Shown: positions 5,478 through 5,934 of the stretch, piece after piece
Position numbering within the stretch: position 1 is the stretch's first letter
Layout of the letters: every line of letters begins with the position of its first letter
NCBI GenBank assembly: GCA_937864275.1
Contig: CALMIW010000106.1
Span: 1-5,934 of the forward strand
DNA: 5,934 nucleotides
Reading direction: 5' to 3'
Origin: an uncultured Dehalococcoidia bacterium
GTDB lineage: Bacteria > Chloroflexota > Dehalococcoidia > Tepidiformales > Tepidiformaceae
Position numbers and translations under genes: made by a program
The notes under the pieces: model-generated
Told to the model about the DNA's origin: nothing
Seen by the model: the letters and a program-made list of their open reading frames with translations, nothing else
Database searches by the model: none

Positions 5478-5924
5478 CTACGAAGCCTGTTGCGCCCCGA
5501 GATGGTCCAGCAGCAAGTTCGTCGCGAGAGTGTACCCATCGCGCCCGAGGCCGGTCACCTGCCCCAGGCAGACCGGTGAGATCAGCGACTTGTGGCGAAA
5601 TCCCTCGCGGGCGTGCGTGTTGGAGATATGGACCTCGACGACCGGGATTTGGATGGCCTCGATGGCATCGCGCAGGGCCACCGAGGTGTGCGTGTAGGCG
5701 CCGGCGTTGATCACCACCCCGGCCGCCAGCTTCCGGTTCTCGTGCAGGAAATCGATGAGTGCGCCTTCGTGGTTGCTCTGGTAGCAGAGCACTGCTGCGC
5801 CCCGGGCGCCCGCCGCCGCGGCGACGTCGGCCTCGATGTCGAGGAGCGTGGTCCGCCCGTAGATTTCCGGCTTGCGTTCGCCCAGCAGGTTCAGGTTCGG
5901 TCCATGGACCAGCAGCACATTCAC
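5478..5924 (-). CDS. aroQ: Type II 3-dehydroquinate dehydratase
   Basis: The 148-residue product matches type II dehydroquinases in length and motifs: GPNLNLLG (8-15), R17 and the catalytic Y22 in ERKPEIYG, QSNHEGALID (49-58), N73 and H79 in VINAGAYTHTSVALRDAI (71-88), and E97, H99, R106 and R110 in VEVHISNTHAREGFRHKS (96-113). The enzyme converts 3-dehydroquinate to 3-dehydroshikimate in the shikimate pathway and forms a dodecamer in the cytoplasm (known for the family). The start used is GTG (5922-5924), which places GPNLN eight residues in, as usual. Only 10 nt remain to the window edge, without an in-frame stop, so the upstream region and promoter cannot be judged. It leads the aroQ-pepQ-efp cluster. 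The 92-nt gap to pepQ shows no clear terminator or promoter. Confidence 0.95.
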   Translation of the reverse strand: MNVLLVHGPNLNLLGERKPEIYGRTTLLDIEADVAAAAGARGAAVLCYQSNHEGALIDFLHENRKLAAGVVINAGAYTHTSVALRDAIEAIQIPVVEVHISNTHAREGFRHKSLISPVCLGQVTGLGRDGYTLATNLLLDHLGAQQAS

Positions 5925-5934
5925 AACCGCGATT

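Noticed and set aside
5044..5697. Plus-strand open frame over aroQ and the start of pepQ
   Set aside because: Crosses two genes with full catalytic signatures on the other strand.

Overview
The window is GC-rich bacterial chromosome, densely packed with core metabolism and housekeeping genes. It has no mobile element, CRISPR array or RNA gene that I can see. Seven of the eight supported ORFs are complete or nearly so; six lie on the minus strand. The minus-strand order aroQ, pepQ, efp, then xseA, xseB resembles the conserved Bacillus-type aroQ-pepQ-efp-accBC-nusB-folD-xseA-xseB block, but the middle genes (accBC, nusB, folD) are absent. High GC, an EF-P of Thermus-like type with Arg at the loop tip, frequent GTG/TTG starts and two genes that look leaderless fit a thermophilic or GC-rich Chloroflexota (Dehalococcoidia/Tepidiforma-like) genome. 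That placement is an impression from sequence style and is not proven.

Layout from left to right: (1) positions 1-319, plus strand, the C-terminal end of a secreted-looking protein with an Ig/Fn3-like domain; (2) 320-404, a convergent gap holding a strong hairpin terminator that may serve both strands; (3) 405-3200, a minus-strand cluster transcribed xseA -> xseB -> PurN-like formyltransferase -> small zinc-ribbon protein; (4) 3201-3334, a divergent promoter region; (5) 3335-3655, plus strand, a small DUF2171/PRC-barrel-like gene with its own promoter and Shine-Dalgarno; (6) 3681-5924, a minus-strand cluster transcribed aroQ -> pepQ -> efp, running off or starting close to the right edge.

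Functionally, AroQ makes 3-dehydroquinate into 3-dehydroshikimate (aromatic amino acid and chorismate supply), PepQ clips X-Pro peptides, and EF-P rescues ribosomes stalled on polyproline. XseA and XseB form exonuclease VII for single-stranded DNA processing, and the formyltransferase probably uses 10-formyl-tetrahydrofolate. pepQ and efp (4-nt gap) and xseA and xseB (4-nt gap) are tightly coupled. The most uncharacterised parts are the zinc-ribbon membrane-anchored-looking protein with a TATAAT box directly ahead of its start codon, the divergent formyltransferase, and the DUF2171-like protein that splits the two ancestral clusters. I found no clear evidence of an entirely new multi-gene system here.
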